DNA from: Pempheris klunzingeri | Lineage: Eukaryota > Chordata > Actinopteri > Acropomatiformes > Pempheridae | Direction of reading: 5' to 3' | Assembly (NCBI RefSeq): GCF_042242105.1 | Contig: NC_092014.1 | Span: forward strand, 2,068,874-2,132,873 | Length of the DNA stretch: 64,000 nucleotides | Shown: positions 11,636-23,586 of the stretch, one piece after another | Position numbering within the stretch: position 1 is the stretch's first letter | Layout: every line of letters begins with the position of its first letter | The notes under the pieces: model-generated | Database searches by the model: none | What the model was told of the DNA's origin: nothing | Seen by the model: the letters and a program-made list of their open reading frames with translations, nothing else | Made by a program: the position numbers and the translations under genes

Positions 11636-12300
11636 TTAAAACACCAAAGTCACACAATAAGACAAACTAACTAACCGATCGAGGCAGCGGGAGACCAGCA
11701 TCTCCTGTGTCCTGTTCTCTAAAATCCCTGTTTTAGTGAATGTAGTCTGGTGTGTGTGCTGTTTGTGGTTAAACCAAAAGGATCTTCCAGGTCTCTCTCT
11801 GTAGGGATCCTTTCCATGATGCTGTCACACACTTGAGCCTGTCAGTGGATCAAACAAGCTCTTTTAGTGGACCTACTGCATTATATCACTCTGTTCAAAA
11901 CAACCAGACTCCATAGACAAAAACAGTACTTTTACCTCACTAAACCCAGATGTTGCTGGTCTCCTGCTGCCTCCATCAGTTACTTTGTTTGTGTTATTAT
12001 ATGATATTGGAGTTTTAAATGGTTAGTTCAGATCAAACACAACATTTTTTGTAACACACAGTAACACAAACAGACTAACTGACAGAGGCAGCGATAGACC
12101 AGAAACATCTGGGTTCTGTGAGCTAAAATCCCTGTTTTAGTGAATGGAGTCTGGTGTGTGTGCAGAGAGCGATATAACGGCTGTTTGTGGTTAAACCAAA
12201 AGGATCTTCCAGGTCTCTCTCTGTAGGGATCCTTTCCATGATGCTGTCACACACTTAGAATAACACTCTGAGCCTGTCAGTGGCTAAAAGTTTTCGTTAC
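11636..12300 (+). repeat. Fold-back repeat family, copies 2 and 3 in tandem
   Basis: A half copy (11636-11832) is followed directly by a full copy (about 11833-12256), joined at cacacacttgagcctgtcag. The same blocks as copy 1 are present, including the ggatcttccaggtctctctc segment. This full copy also carries gcagagagcgatataacggc, a block absent from copy 1. Confidence 0.8.
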
Positions 12301-15205
12301 ATTGGGCCCAGGTTTAAAAATACCAGTTATCCTTTAAAAGCCGCTCACCCTGGAGCCCCATTGATTTCCAGTGTGGTGACTTCTGGCGTTTCCTGGCACA
12401 GACTACAATCAGCTCCGCAGTTTTGCTGAAGTTCGGGGAAAGTTGTTTGGCCTGATACCACTAGATCAGGTCTGCCACCTCCTCCAGGTAGGACACATCA
12501 TCATCATCATCACTCAAGATCCGGCCGGAGTGGTGAAGAGTTTCTTCATGCTGGTAATCAGTTTGTTTGGAATCACAATAATTAGACTTTATTGGAGCAA
12601 TTTTTAGGTTTGAAATGAGTAAAAATAACTCATTCATTGTTTTTTTAGCACTAAACTCACTTTATTCACCAACAAATTTGAAATTTAAGGATCAGAAATT
12701 AAAGTACAGTTTAAAACACACAGATATTTAGAGTCAAGGGGCCAAAAGAGGATATTTCTTTAATCTTTTTGCCACCAAGTTAGTTTGTTGTGAGTGTGTG
12801 TTGCTTCAGAACAGAAAACAAAATGAGCTTTTTGGATTTTGTTGACTTCAGCACTGATCTATCAGACCTGCAGTGAATATTCCTGATCCCCTGAGGATGA
12901 TGATTCCAGATTTTTTTGGCCCGTAACTCCTGTAACTGTTAACTTGTGCACAAGAAATAATGTTTAACGTGAACTGACAGCGTCTCAGAGGTGTGCACGA
13001 GGCAGCGGAGACGGCAAACACACAAACAAATCCAGATGGCTGAACCACAAGAGCACAACGTGGCCACCTGGCAGAAGAGAAGGATCCGGTGAGCTGGTTA
13101 TAAACACTGAAGGACTGATGAGGCAGCCAGAGGCAGCAGGTGTGTTTGAGAAGTCAGGTGACCAGCGGTTGGTGGGCGGGTCCAGGGGGCATCAGGTGGA
13201 GGAGGGCAGGTCCGGAAAGTTCCTCCGAAATGCATCGTGGTCCCCGGGGGAAGTGAGAAGCGTCTGGAGGCAGCGACAGAGGGGCCAGCTGAGCTTATTC
13301 ACAATCACCAGAGGATGAACCCCGTCCCCCCCCCCGAGGACTCGTGTTTCTATAAGACTGAATATTTGTGATGAAATAACCAAAATTCACGATTAAAAAG
13401 ATGTTTTCATAGAATTTATAACCCATAAATCTGATAGAGATAATCTGGACTGTGTTTGATCTGATCATAGTTTGATTGAAATGTCAGTAAATCCCAGTGG
13501 TGGTGGAAGTAAAAAAATCCTCCACAATAAGTAAGTAAGTAAATAAGTCGTGCATTCAAGTATTATCAGCAAAATGTGGCCAAAGTACTAAAGTAAAAGT
13601 CCTCAGTAAAATGTTTCAGTGTTTCCTGATCTGTCTGATGTTTGTGGATTAAAATCACTGCTGCATTAACTCCTTTATATCCTGTTGGGTGGTTTGATCT
13701 ACAGCAATGCATCCTGGGATATACGATCGTCATGTGGTGCACTTTGTCGCCGTGGATGTTTAAGTTTGGGCTCTTTTAACATCCCAGTATTAGACACAGA
13801 CTGCTGACTAAAGACTTAAGGTGAAACAAATGTTTTTATTCTGGGACTAAAAGTCAAATATCGAAGGATTTATCGCTGTAGGATTCTTCAGGTGATGCCC
13901 ACGGAGGGGGGGGTTATGGGTGGGGAGCATCGAAGGATGGACCTCCACCTCCTCCTCCTCCTCCTCCTCACGCTGTGGAGGAGGTGGTGGCTGCTACTGG
14001 TATTATTTTCACATTATTGGTTTTAATGTATTCATCTGATTATCTCAACAGGTTGGAGGCACAGTTTTATTTCAGTGGGGTTATTCACTCCCCTTTTAGC
14101 TCCGTTTTTGGTCTCCACCAGCTGGTCTATTTACCCCGAAAACCCACCGGTGGTGTTCTGGCTGTGGTTCGGTTTTGGTCCGATTTAAATGTGCTTCTTG
14201 TGTGTATTTACCTGTTTATTGTGCTGCAGCTGCAGACAGCTGCCAGAGTTAAGAGATCAGTTTGATTGGTTAAATTGGTCCGTGGTGTTAAAACCCTCTG
14301 ACCATCCCACATCTGGCCTGGTGCCGCCGACTAAAACATCTACGTGATGGTGGAAGATATGATTAAACGTCTGCACAGGGCCTGAAATGCATTCAAAGCG
14401 TTCACTAGAGTGGCCGCGATCGGCTCTGGTCACCGGTGGGTTTTAACCAAACACCAAGACTGAACCAAAACAGGAAATACACACAAAAAAAAAAGGTGGA
14501 GTGGAGCTCTAAAACTGCAGTGACGCCCCACAGATGGGGGGGAGAGTAAAGAAAAGCCTTGTGGAGGGAACAAGCACCCGGTAATAAAGCAGAAGGAGGT
14601 CAGCAGACTCCCCATGTGACAGCACACCGCCCCGGATTAGCCGCTGTAAGCCTATTAAAGTGGTTTGGACCAGGTGGGCCAGCACTCACTGATGCAGGGG
14701 GGCCGGTTTGAAACCGAGAGGTCACAGGGGGGGGGGCGACTGGCCGGACCTGCCGGAGTGTCCTTGAGCCAGAACAGTCACTCAAGTATAAATCCGGTGG
14801 ATTCCTGAATTCAAATGTGGATCCTCTTGGATCCAGACCCTCAGAGTGGAGAACTGATCGGATTCGAGATACAAAATATTTACATCAGAACATTTCAGTT
14901 AAACCTGATCAGTATTTGATGTCAGTGATGAACGGACACACTTTTCACTAAACTCTGCAGTGGACGAGCTCCAACGATCAAACCTGGACCATTTTAGGCC
15001 AAACTAGAGCAGTTTGGACCAATTGATTGTAAGCTACGCTAGCATGCTAACAGCTAGCGAGCATCACGTAACACTGGACGCTGTCTGTCCACACAGAAGA
15101 TGGCGACACCGATTCTCTGCCCACGTTTGCACTTTTAAACTGAAAATAAGTCTCATATAAAAAAATGGCAAAAAACGCCAAGACACCAAGGAAACGCAGT
15201 GTGTT
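12301..15205. other. Non-coding stretch
   Basis: No coding region is recognised between the fold-back copies and the 3' end of the CUB/SEA/EGF gene. It contains short trinucleotide and G-run tracts (for example 13951-13970 and 14728-14737) and small open frames without recognisable domains. Confidence 0.5.
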
Positions 15206-15210
15206 GTGAT

Positions 15211-15216
15211 TTTAAT
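15211..15216 (-). terminator. Candidate poly(A) signal ATTAAA of the CUB/SEA/EGF gene
   Basis: ATTAAA on the minus strand lies about 100 bp past the stop codon at 15312. It would give a very short 3' UTR. Confidence 0.45.
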
Positions 15217-15311
15217 TCAGAATTCAAACAGTGGACGACGGTATCAGACAACAGGAAGTGAACTAAAGGAAGGAGTTCAGACACCGCTGGGCGTCACAGC
15301 TCCACGTCTGC

Positions 15312-18300
15312 TCACATCTTCCCGCCTTCCTGCGGCTCCACGTAGGCGCCCGGCGGCGGCAGCAGCGGGCTGAAGCGCAGCAGTGGCAGGTCCACGGCCG
15401 GGCGGCGCTCCTTCACCTGGGGCCAGGCGTCCCTGAAGCCCCGCACAGGTGGGGGCGGGGGAGGGAGGTCGGAGTCGGCGGGGCTGCGGTACTTGTCCTC
15501 GTGATGGCGGTTGTTGTTGCCGGAGTCGGGGGGCGACACGCTGCCGCTGCTGTGGCAGCGAACCATGAACGCCCCCCGGCGGTGGCGGCGGTACAGCAGC
15601 CCGGCCGCCACCAGCAGCATCAGGATGAGCGAGCTGAGCAGGAAGAAAAGCACGTAGACGCCTTTCGTCTCGGCGGACAGGCCCGGGCCGCAACCTGCAG
15701 GCACACAACAGGAAGTCAGCACCGCTCACCTCCGGGCTCTTTCTCTCTCTCTTCAATAAACGCAGAGCTCAGTCAACCTGCAGCCTTCACGTCCACACAC
15801 GCCGTCCCTCCTGATCCCAGACGGGACTTGTCCTGGAAGCCCGGCCTGCAGCGGCACGAGTACGAACCCATCCCGTTCACACAGTCTGCGTTAGCGTCAC
15901 ACAGAACCATCTGGGTCTCACACTCGTTCACATCTGGAACAGACAAGCAGGGAGACGGAGAGGCCTCACTGGTGTTTACCGCTCAGTCCCTTTAACTCTT
16001 AACTCTTCCATAGATTTTAGTGGAAAGCTGCTTTTTCACTCAAATTCCTGGATTGTGAACTAAAGGAGAACCTGTGGACTGTTGTTAGGACAGAGCCCAG
16101 ACTGGAAATGGCTCTTTTAGTGAAGGACAGACTCCAGAAACATGAGATACAACAGGAAACACTGACAGGGAGCATTTTACTGCTTTTACATTTTGCAGAT
16201 AAGATACTTTTACTTCAGTACGGTTTTGAATGCCGTTCATACTTTGACTGCAGTAAACTGAATATTTGGACATATTGATGCCGTCTGTGGAAGTCAGACT
16301 GTAAAACGCTCCACGGTAACTTCCTCCTGCCGTACCTGCGGTCGACACGGACAGGATGACGCCCTTCCCGTGGTTCCCTCCCACGCTCGTGGCGATGAGG
16401 CCCTGCACGGCCGAGTGGACGGCTCTGTGGACCTGCGGCCCCCCGGGCCCCTGCAGCCAGAGGATGTACAGCACTCCTGCACTCAGCCTGCACTCACACA
16501 GCCGGGACGCAGGCACTCATTTCCAGTTTTATTCATTCTAACCTTAACATTCATGCTTCAAAGTGACGTGGCTTCATGCAACATCTTCTCTAATCACGTC
16601 TTCAGTGAGAGGAACCAAGGATTAGGACTGAGTGTCCTTTCAAATATTACCAGTCACATGAAAAAGAAGCTTAAAAGTGATACCAGCACCAACAGTGTGT
16701 TTCACATGATGCCCATCGTGTGAATGGAAGCAGTCAGATGTCTAAAATGCCGCCACTCCTCCATCCAGAGTGTTTGCTTTAAATATTTGGGCATCATAAT
16801 TCATCATGTTCCTCATATTCCCGTTGTTTTCCTGACATCATTTACTTTTATCAAAAGCCGTGTAGCTGTGGAGCCACTTAAACATTTTAGGTGGCATCTC
16901 GGGTCTCTGAGCTGGGAAGTCGTGTTCGAGTTCACCGCACGCCAACTGAGGCAGTGGGCCAATCGCGGCGACTGGCTGCAAGCAAAACCGCACAATTTGT
17001 CCCTTTTTCTAGTTCTGGGTACGAACAGGATGAACAGCAGGTGTGCAGGATTATTTCAGTGATACCGTTAAAGTGTGTTGAGCGCAGATACCTGACGCCC
17101 TGACAGAGATACACCTGAGAAGGACCCTGTGACGGTGAAAGCATTCGTTTTAGAGGACCAACCTCTTGATGCGTTTCGGGGACATGGCCAGCGGCGTGTG
17201 CAGAGCCTCCAGCTGCTCGCCGATCTACTCAAACACGGACAGAAACAACGGCGGGCATCAGCGACGCCTCTCGCTCCTCTCCAATAATCCCATAACCTTT
17301 AATATCTTTGCTCAGGGCTCAGCAACGTACCAAAGTCTTCACCGACAGCAGCAGCGACGTGGCCACTTTGTCCCAGGACTCCTCCACATCCTGCTGGAAA
17401 GTCACTTCAACAGCCACTTCAAACAGGTGATCTGTCAGGGAGCCAAACAAACACCTGTGTAAAGCTGACAGCATGCTAACAAAACATTCAGTATCAGAAA
17501 GACGTGTCTAGTTTGGATCCTCTAGATCAGGGGTCACCAACCTCTTAGAAACTAGGAGCTACTTCATGAGTACTGAGTCATACGAAGGGCTACCAGTTTG
17601 TCACACTCCTCTGAAATAACTAATTAGCTCAGTTTGCCTTTAGTTATATATTATTATTATTATTAATGATTAATGATACTCATCTATGTGAAGACACTGA
17701 TCACGTTAGTGATTTCTCACAATAATCATCAACAATGACTTAACAAGGTGGGAAACAGATCAAATCAATATTACACATTTAATTTCTATTAATCTCAGCA
17801 ACTGTTTAAATTCTCAGATGATCACTTCTACAACATTTCATAGAACAAATGTTCCATTTTCACTTCCTACTGACAAAGAGCCTTTAAACACATCATCAAC
17901 TATGTTTGGAAAAGTTATCAATTAAATAATGTTTAAGAAAAATCACCTTTCATATTTTTAAATAAATCTTACCACATTTTAAATTAATGAACAAATCTGC
18001 GGCATTTTTAACAAAATTATCTGTTCAGATTTCATGAACACACTTTTGAATTGAACACAATTAAAAATCAATATTTTTATTTACCGTTGCCATGACACCG
18101 CCATGTTGCCCCTGACAACATCTGGTATCTGTTTGAAAATGTGGAGCTCTAAACGAGGCTTCGGCTGCTTGTTGGGATTTTTCCTCCGGCCTGGTGAAAA
18201 CAGACTGCTGCTTACCCAAAGCTGCCTTCAGCTCACGGGCTGTTTCTGCCCGTAGCTTCCCGGTGGGCAGTTAGCATGCTAGTTAGCATGGCAGTTAGCA

Positions 18301-21300
18301 TGCTAGTTAGCATGGCAGTTAGCTAGTTAGCATGGCAGTTAGCATGCTAGCTCTGTGACCCGTAGTGAAGTGTCTCTCCACATTGAGCTGCTTTGTCGTC
18401 GCCCCGCAAATGAGACACACGCAGTTTTCTTTCACAGTAGTAACAAAGAACTCTTCCTCCCATTCACTGTGAAAATGATGAGCTTTCTTTCTTTTTTCTA
18501 CCATGTTTTTTGGGTTAGAAACCGCATTCAGCTCCTTCATCTCCGCTGCGCCCGCTAGCTTACTCTGCACGAGCGCCACAGTTGTGTCATGCGCACAACA
18601 CTGACCTTTGACCTTTGACCTGGGAGAGGTCAGAGTTCACCTAAAACTATCTAAACTAATTATTTTATTTTTAAGATATTGTCATTTTCAAATCTATATA
18701 AATGTAAGTGTGATTAAAAAAAAGAATAGCAACAGAAAAAAATTAATTTTAGATGCAGCTCACTGGTGAGTCGTGTTATTTTTAGAACAGGCCTGCAGGG
18801 GGCGACTCATGTGGTCCTTGGGGGCGACCTGGTGCCCGCGGACACCGTGTTGGTGACCCCTGCTCTAGAGTTTGTCTAGTCTAGCACACAGTGACTGACT
18901 TGTTTGGCACACACTCACCTCCAGGAAGATGCGGAATCTCAGAGTGATTTCTAAAGTTGACTACAGGAGAGAAACACAGTCAGATTACAGACAAACAGAA
19001 CCTGGATGTGAGTAATTTGGTGCCAACGTTGACCTAAAATTAACTTAACTTAAAACCTCCTCTGATTGGTCAGTGAGCAGGAAGCCCCGCCCACTTCTCC
19101 CTGGTGTATCTTCCTCTAAATGGACTATAATTTACTAAATGAACATCCTGCTGTGGACGTTCAGGAGGCTTCATGTACTCACGCTTCCCTCTGTGGTCGG
19201 ACAGCGGCTCCACCATGTTGGGGTGGGGGTGGGTCTGCTCAGTCCCCCCTGGCTGTGGCCCCTCAGTGGGGTGAGGGACCTGGTCTGAGGCCCCGCTGAC
19301 CTCTGACCTGTCCTCAGCATCATCAGCTGGCGTCGCCTCCTCCGACGGCCTCTGGGTGCTGCTCTCCTCCTCCGGGCCGGTCCACGGCGGGGTGGGGCCG
19401 CCGGGCCGGAGCTCCTGGTTCAGGCCGGGGTGGGGTTCAGGGGGCGCGGCCGGGTCGGGCTGGTCCACGGGGGTCGGAGCGGCGCCTCTCCCCGATCGAG
19501 AGCTCTCCTGCGTGGATGCTGGCACGGAGAGCTGGCCGTGGGTCAGAGACGACGGAAGGAGTTCAGAACACAAGAGAAAATGTCTGAGCACAGATGAGCA
19601 GATCTGTGAGTCCAGATAAGACAAAGACAATAATGCAAAAATCCTACAGATACCATTTTCTGCTACTTCATATGGTTTCTCAGTGTTTCTCCTCTTTAAC
19701 CCAGAAGGATTATCTGCAGCTCCGTCTCTCCCTCTCTACCTGTGGAAGTGAATCCTAAGCCGTCTTTGCCACTAGAGGACACCAAACACTGTAAACTTTG
19801 TTGAACCGAGTCCTCTGGCAGCAGCAAACATGCGACCGTTAGTCAGAGAAACAGAGAAGCTGATGTGGAGGCAAATGAAACAGCACATAAACACAGTTAG
19901 AGAGAGGCTGCAGGCGGTCTTAAAAACAACAGCCTCGCTTTAAACCCCCGCTAATCAATAGCTTTCATATTAGCAGTGGATCAGACGGTGGTGTTGCCTG
20001 CAGCGATGACTCCAGAGACTCATCAGCAGCTCCACGGAGCTTTTAAGAGGAGGGGAACTTCATGCATCCCTCATCAGGGAGAGTCACTGCTATAATCTTC
20101 CTGTGTGGATTGAAGCTCGTATGAAACTGCAGCTTCCAACCTGCATTTTAAAATGTGTTTGATATTTGGTTAAAAACCTTCCAGTCTGCTTTGACTCCAC
20201 TGATTGACGGACCGTGTGGCTCCGTGTGTGACTAATCGATACTCAAATGTGAACAACTGGACCAAATGACCGTGTGGAATCTGAAAGGGACTTGTTGCTG
20301 GATCAGATCTGGAGATCTCACCTCCTCAGGATGTGCTGGAGGCTGCGGCAGATCTGACTCCATCTCTTCACCACCGACGTCCATTGGTCCAACAGATGCC
20401 TCTGACTCCCCGTTGCTCTGTGGGAGCCCCTCCTGTGGGAGCCCCTCCTGTGGGAGCCCCTCCTGTGGGAGCCCCTCCTGTGGGTTGTACACCACCGGGG
20501 GTCCAAACGCCTGGTAGCGGCCGTAGAAGCCCCTGTATGGCGGGCTGGGCTGGCCGCCGATCAGCAGCACCACGTGCAGAGCGTTGGAGGACGACGTGTA
20601 CTTGGCCTCCCGCCAGCACTTCTGCAGGACCTTGTGGCCCCTAAACTGTCCGACGGGCTCGTCCACGTGGACCTGGTCCTGCTTGAGGTGGCAGGCGTCG
20701 TCGGGGGTCAGGTCCTCCAGGTGGAGATGGATCCTTTTTCCGGGATCCACCCGGACGGTCCAGTTGCACCACAGGGGCGGGTTGGAGCAGAGGTAGTCCG
20801 GGGAGAAGAACTCGCCGTTGTCGCCGCGAAGCAGCTGGTGGCAGCTCCGCAGGGCGAAGAACGCCCCGTCATCCCCTCCACGTCCATCTGAGGGGGGAGC
20901 AAACACAGCGGTGGTTTAAACTCACTTCCGGCCCTCCAGGTGGGCGTCACTTTACTCAGTTTAGACTCAGTTTGCCAAATAAGTTCCACGGTTAACAGCA
21001 ACAAATTACTAAATTCATATTCATGTTTGTTCTGTGAGAAACAGGAAACAGTCCATTTGCTGGGGACTATTTTCAGCTGCGGATGAATCCACATTTGGTG
21101 TTCTAGTGAGTATTTGGGGCAGCAGGACGGTGTGACAGTGAGGAAGCTGATATATCGAACACAACACTCATATAAAGACACTACAACACAAGGGAAATTT
21201 AAGGAGTTAACTTTTAACAAATTAACCGATTTATTTGATTTGCTTTGGAACAATTAAGGAAAAGACACGACAAATATTCACCTGCTATTTCCTTCTCAGT

Positions 21301-21663
21301 GCTGCTTTATTGAAACAAGCAGTTTAAAAAACAGTTTTAGTTGTTAGAGTTAAGGCTGCCTTCCTCCTTCACTTAACACAGACATTTCTTAGAAGAATAT
21401 AACGTTACAGTAGATCCTGTTCACCAGCTTAAAGTAAAGAATCACAAAAACTTTGAGTCTCACCTGGAGGTTTGTTGGCGTCGTCTCTGTTCTCCTGCAA
21501 AACACAAGAAAAGCAGCACACAGAATCAGTTTCAACACAAAACAAGCTGCTTTCACAGGCGGGACGAGCTCACCTGAGAGTCACAGCGTCTCCAGAGGAC
21601 ACCACATATCAGCACCAGCACCAGCAGCACACGCTCGCTGCTGAAGCTCGTCTTTTGTGACAT
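15312..21663 (-). CDS. Single-pass membrane protein with CUB, SEA and EGF domains (11 exons)
   Basis: Coding exons by splice signals and phase: 21574-21663, 21464-21494, 20322-20887, 19183-19507, 18919-18960, 17331-17431, 17163-17224, 17092-17114, 16336-16476, 15778-15933, 15312-15694; total 1920 nt, 639 aa, all phases consistent. Residues 1-30 are a signal peptide. A CUB domain spans about 56-168 (CHQLL...GEFFSPDY...WCNWTV...DDAC...QKC...FYGRYQAF). Four EGLPQ repeats follow (about 177-196), then a Pro/Glu/Ser/Thr-rich linker to about 338. A SEA-like domain covers 350-460 (DHLFEVAVEVTF, GVLYILWLQ), then a calcium-binding EGF (DVNECE..., 461-512), a TM helix (about 524-547) and a basic then proline-rich cytosolic tail. 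The architecture suggests a mucin-like cell-surface protein with SEA autoproteolysis or association. I do not recognise the orthologue. Least certain joins are the 23-, 31- and 42-bp exons. Confidence 0.82.
18319..18579 (-). pseudogene. Zinc-finger N-terminus of a hAT-derived protein (second relic)
   Basis: This is the counterpart of the relic at 1982-2287: the same lysine-rich start and CLICG...H(x5)H finger, 86 codons, then loss of homology in a gttagcatgctag repeat block. It starts a few residues earlier than copy 1. No transposase domain follows. Confidence 0.75.
18602..18620. promoter_or_regulatory. Triple AGGTCA half-site (DR1) inside the hAT element
   Basis: On the minus strand the site reads GGTCAAAGGTCAAAGGTCA, overlapping DR1-spaced nuclear-receptor half-sites of the HNF4/PPAR-RXR type. 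It is the counterpart of the palindromic DR1 in copy 1. Regulatory use is unproven. Confidence 0.5.
20413..20482 (-). repeat. 15-bp tandem repeat within the CUB-protein coding exon
   Basis: Four copies of the 15-bp unit TGTGGGAGCCCCTCC (plus strand) encode EGLPQ repeats directly after the CUB domain. The period is a multiple of three, so copy-number change would keep the frame. Confidence 0.93.
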
Positions 21664-22850
21664 TTTACTACCAAAACGTTGTCTGTTAAACTTGTTAAAT
21701 GTGTGATAAAATGAAGGCAGGTTGACCGTCAGAGCTTCAGTTAAAACTGCTGCTTTCCCTTCCTGTGTCAGCAGGTGAAATTCATCAACTAGCTGATTGA
21801 GTTTCCTTTTGCTGGACGTTCGGATCACATTCGTCCACCAGAGGCCCCTGTTGTGTTTCAGGTTTCATTCCTCTCTGCGGTGTGTGTGCTGCAGGACGTC
21901 TACAGCAGCGGGAGAAACACATTTTATACACAAATTATATCCAATAACTACTCTTATCCCTTTCTTATAGGGAGAACATTGTTATTTTGATTAGAAAAAG
22001 ATCATAAATACATAAAAACAACAATAATAATGAACATTTCATATTAGAAATGCAGCTAAAGGTGCTTTACATTAAGAGGAAAACAGTAGAAGTGACAAAA
22101 ATAACTAAAAACAGAATAAAATCTATTCAATCTTTATCCATTTTTTATTGATAATAGACAAAAATACATACACGATGCAAACAAGCGACATATTTATCAT
22201 TTATAACTAAAAAAAAAACAACAAAAAAAAACACTTCCAACGACACAAACAAGCAACAGAAAAAAGGACGAGGTTCATCCTTCACTCCTGAGTCGACCCT
22301 GAAAAGTCTGTTCATATTTGACAGTGAATTAGTCAGCGGGCAGAACGTGAAGACAGACGGTCCTGTAGCAGGTTTGTCAGGTTTTGGATCATGTTATATA
22401 ACACTTAGAAGTGATAGTTCAGTGGCGTGTGAGGCCAAAAGTCAGAGTATCGACAGAGCCGTCTGGAGGATGAATCCTGACGATGTTCAGAGCCGTCAGC
22501 AGATCAAATACTCCACCCGGCCAACACTGGACTTCAACATGCATGTTAACTGGTACAGTACGTGAGTAAATGTACTCAGTTACACTTCAGTACACAGTAT
22601 TTTTAATCTCTGCTACTATTCAACAACTGTCTTGATTTTGTCCAAAGATGTTTTCAAGTCTTAACCAGCAAGCAAGGGGTGTTGTGTGGACATGCTACAT
22701 TGCTAATATTAGCATTAGAGAAGGATAACAGAGGGCTCACTCACCAAATGCTTTCTTGAGGAAGACAAAGCACTAAACAAACAAACAAACTTGACGTGAA
22801 AACACATTTAATAAATTATCTTGAGAACTTTAAAAATACTGAACACAGGG
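21664..22850. other. Upstream region of the CUB/SEA/EGF gene, no gene seen
   Basis: The first 200 bp upstream of the start codon at 21663 should hold its 5' UTR and promoter, but no clear TATA box was identified. The rest is AT-rich (A-runs near 22207-22265) with no recognisable coding sequence. Confidence 0.45.
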
Positions 22851-23365
22851 GTTTTGATCCTCTCAACCGTGATCCTTTGGGGCAACGGCACCTGATCACA
22901 GTAGGTCCACTAAAAGGGCTTGTTTTAGCCACTGACAGGCTCAGAGTGTAACACTGACAGCAGCAGAGCAGCAGCTCCTGTGTCCTGTGGCCACCAGACT
23001 CCATTGACAAAAATAGTGATTTTACAGAGCAGTTACTAGTTTATCAGAGTTTTGATCCGTTAGTTTGTTTGTGTTATTGTGTGACTTTTGTGTTTTTAAA
23101 TGTTTATGGTATTGGACCTGAAATTAGTTCAGGTCCAATACCATAAACAAACTAACCGCCAGTAGTCCTGCAGCTCCTGTGTCCTGTTCTCTAAAATCCC
23201 TGTTTTAGTGAATGTAGTCTGGTGTGTGTGCTGTTTGTGGTTAAACCAAAAGGATCTTCCAGGTCTCTCTCTGTAGGGATCCTTTCCATGATGCTGTCAC
23301 ACACTTAGAATAACACTCTGAGCCTGTCAGTGGATCAAACAGGCACTTTTAGTGGACCTACTCTG
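22850..23365 (+). repeat. Fold-back repeat family, copy 4
   Basis: The core starts with ccaccagactccattgacaa at about 22990 and ends with the shared gatgctgtcacacacttaga block and gagcctgtcagtggatcaaa. Its left part (22850-22960) carries degraded further segments. It contains a perfect 21-bp-arm palindrome at 23102-23148. It is nearly identical, in inverse orientation, to the copy at 35060-35450. Confidence 0.8.
23102..23148. repeat. Perfect palindrome, 21-bp arms, spacer ATTAG
   Basis: The arms begin gtttatggtattggacctga and are exact reverse complements around ATTAG. The same palindrome occurs at 35269-35315. Confidence 0.93.
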
Positions 23366-23586
23366 ATCCCAAAGGATTACGTTGCAGCCATTGTAGCCCA
23401 TTGGTTTGTTCGCAGCCCGTCTGCAGCTGATGATATTCTTCAAAAACTGTACTATTCATTTAGGACACCAAAATATATGAAAAAATAGTTTCAAAATACT
23501 GGAGTAATCCTTTGACGGACTTAAAACGTGTTGAAAATGACAAACTCAGCAGTGCAAACGAGCGCTGGACAAATATGGAAGGTGCT

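Larger units (their letters stand above)
17528..18862 (-). mobile_element. Complete hAT-like transposon in an intron (copy 2)
   Basis: The ends are inverted repeats: CAGGGGTCACCAAC at 17528-17541 and GTTGGTGACCCCTG at 18849-18862. The flanks are CTCTAGAT (17520-17527) and CTCTAGAG (18863-18870), an 8-bp target duplication with one mismatch. TA lies at its centre, as known for the Buster group of hAT elements. At 1335 bp it encodes only a zinc-finger N-terminal fragment, so it is non-autonomous. It lies in the 1.5-kb intron between coding exons 5 and 6 of the CUB/SEA/EGF gene. Confidence 0.88.
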
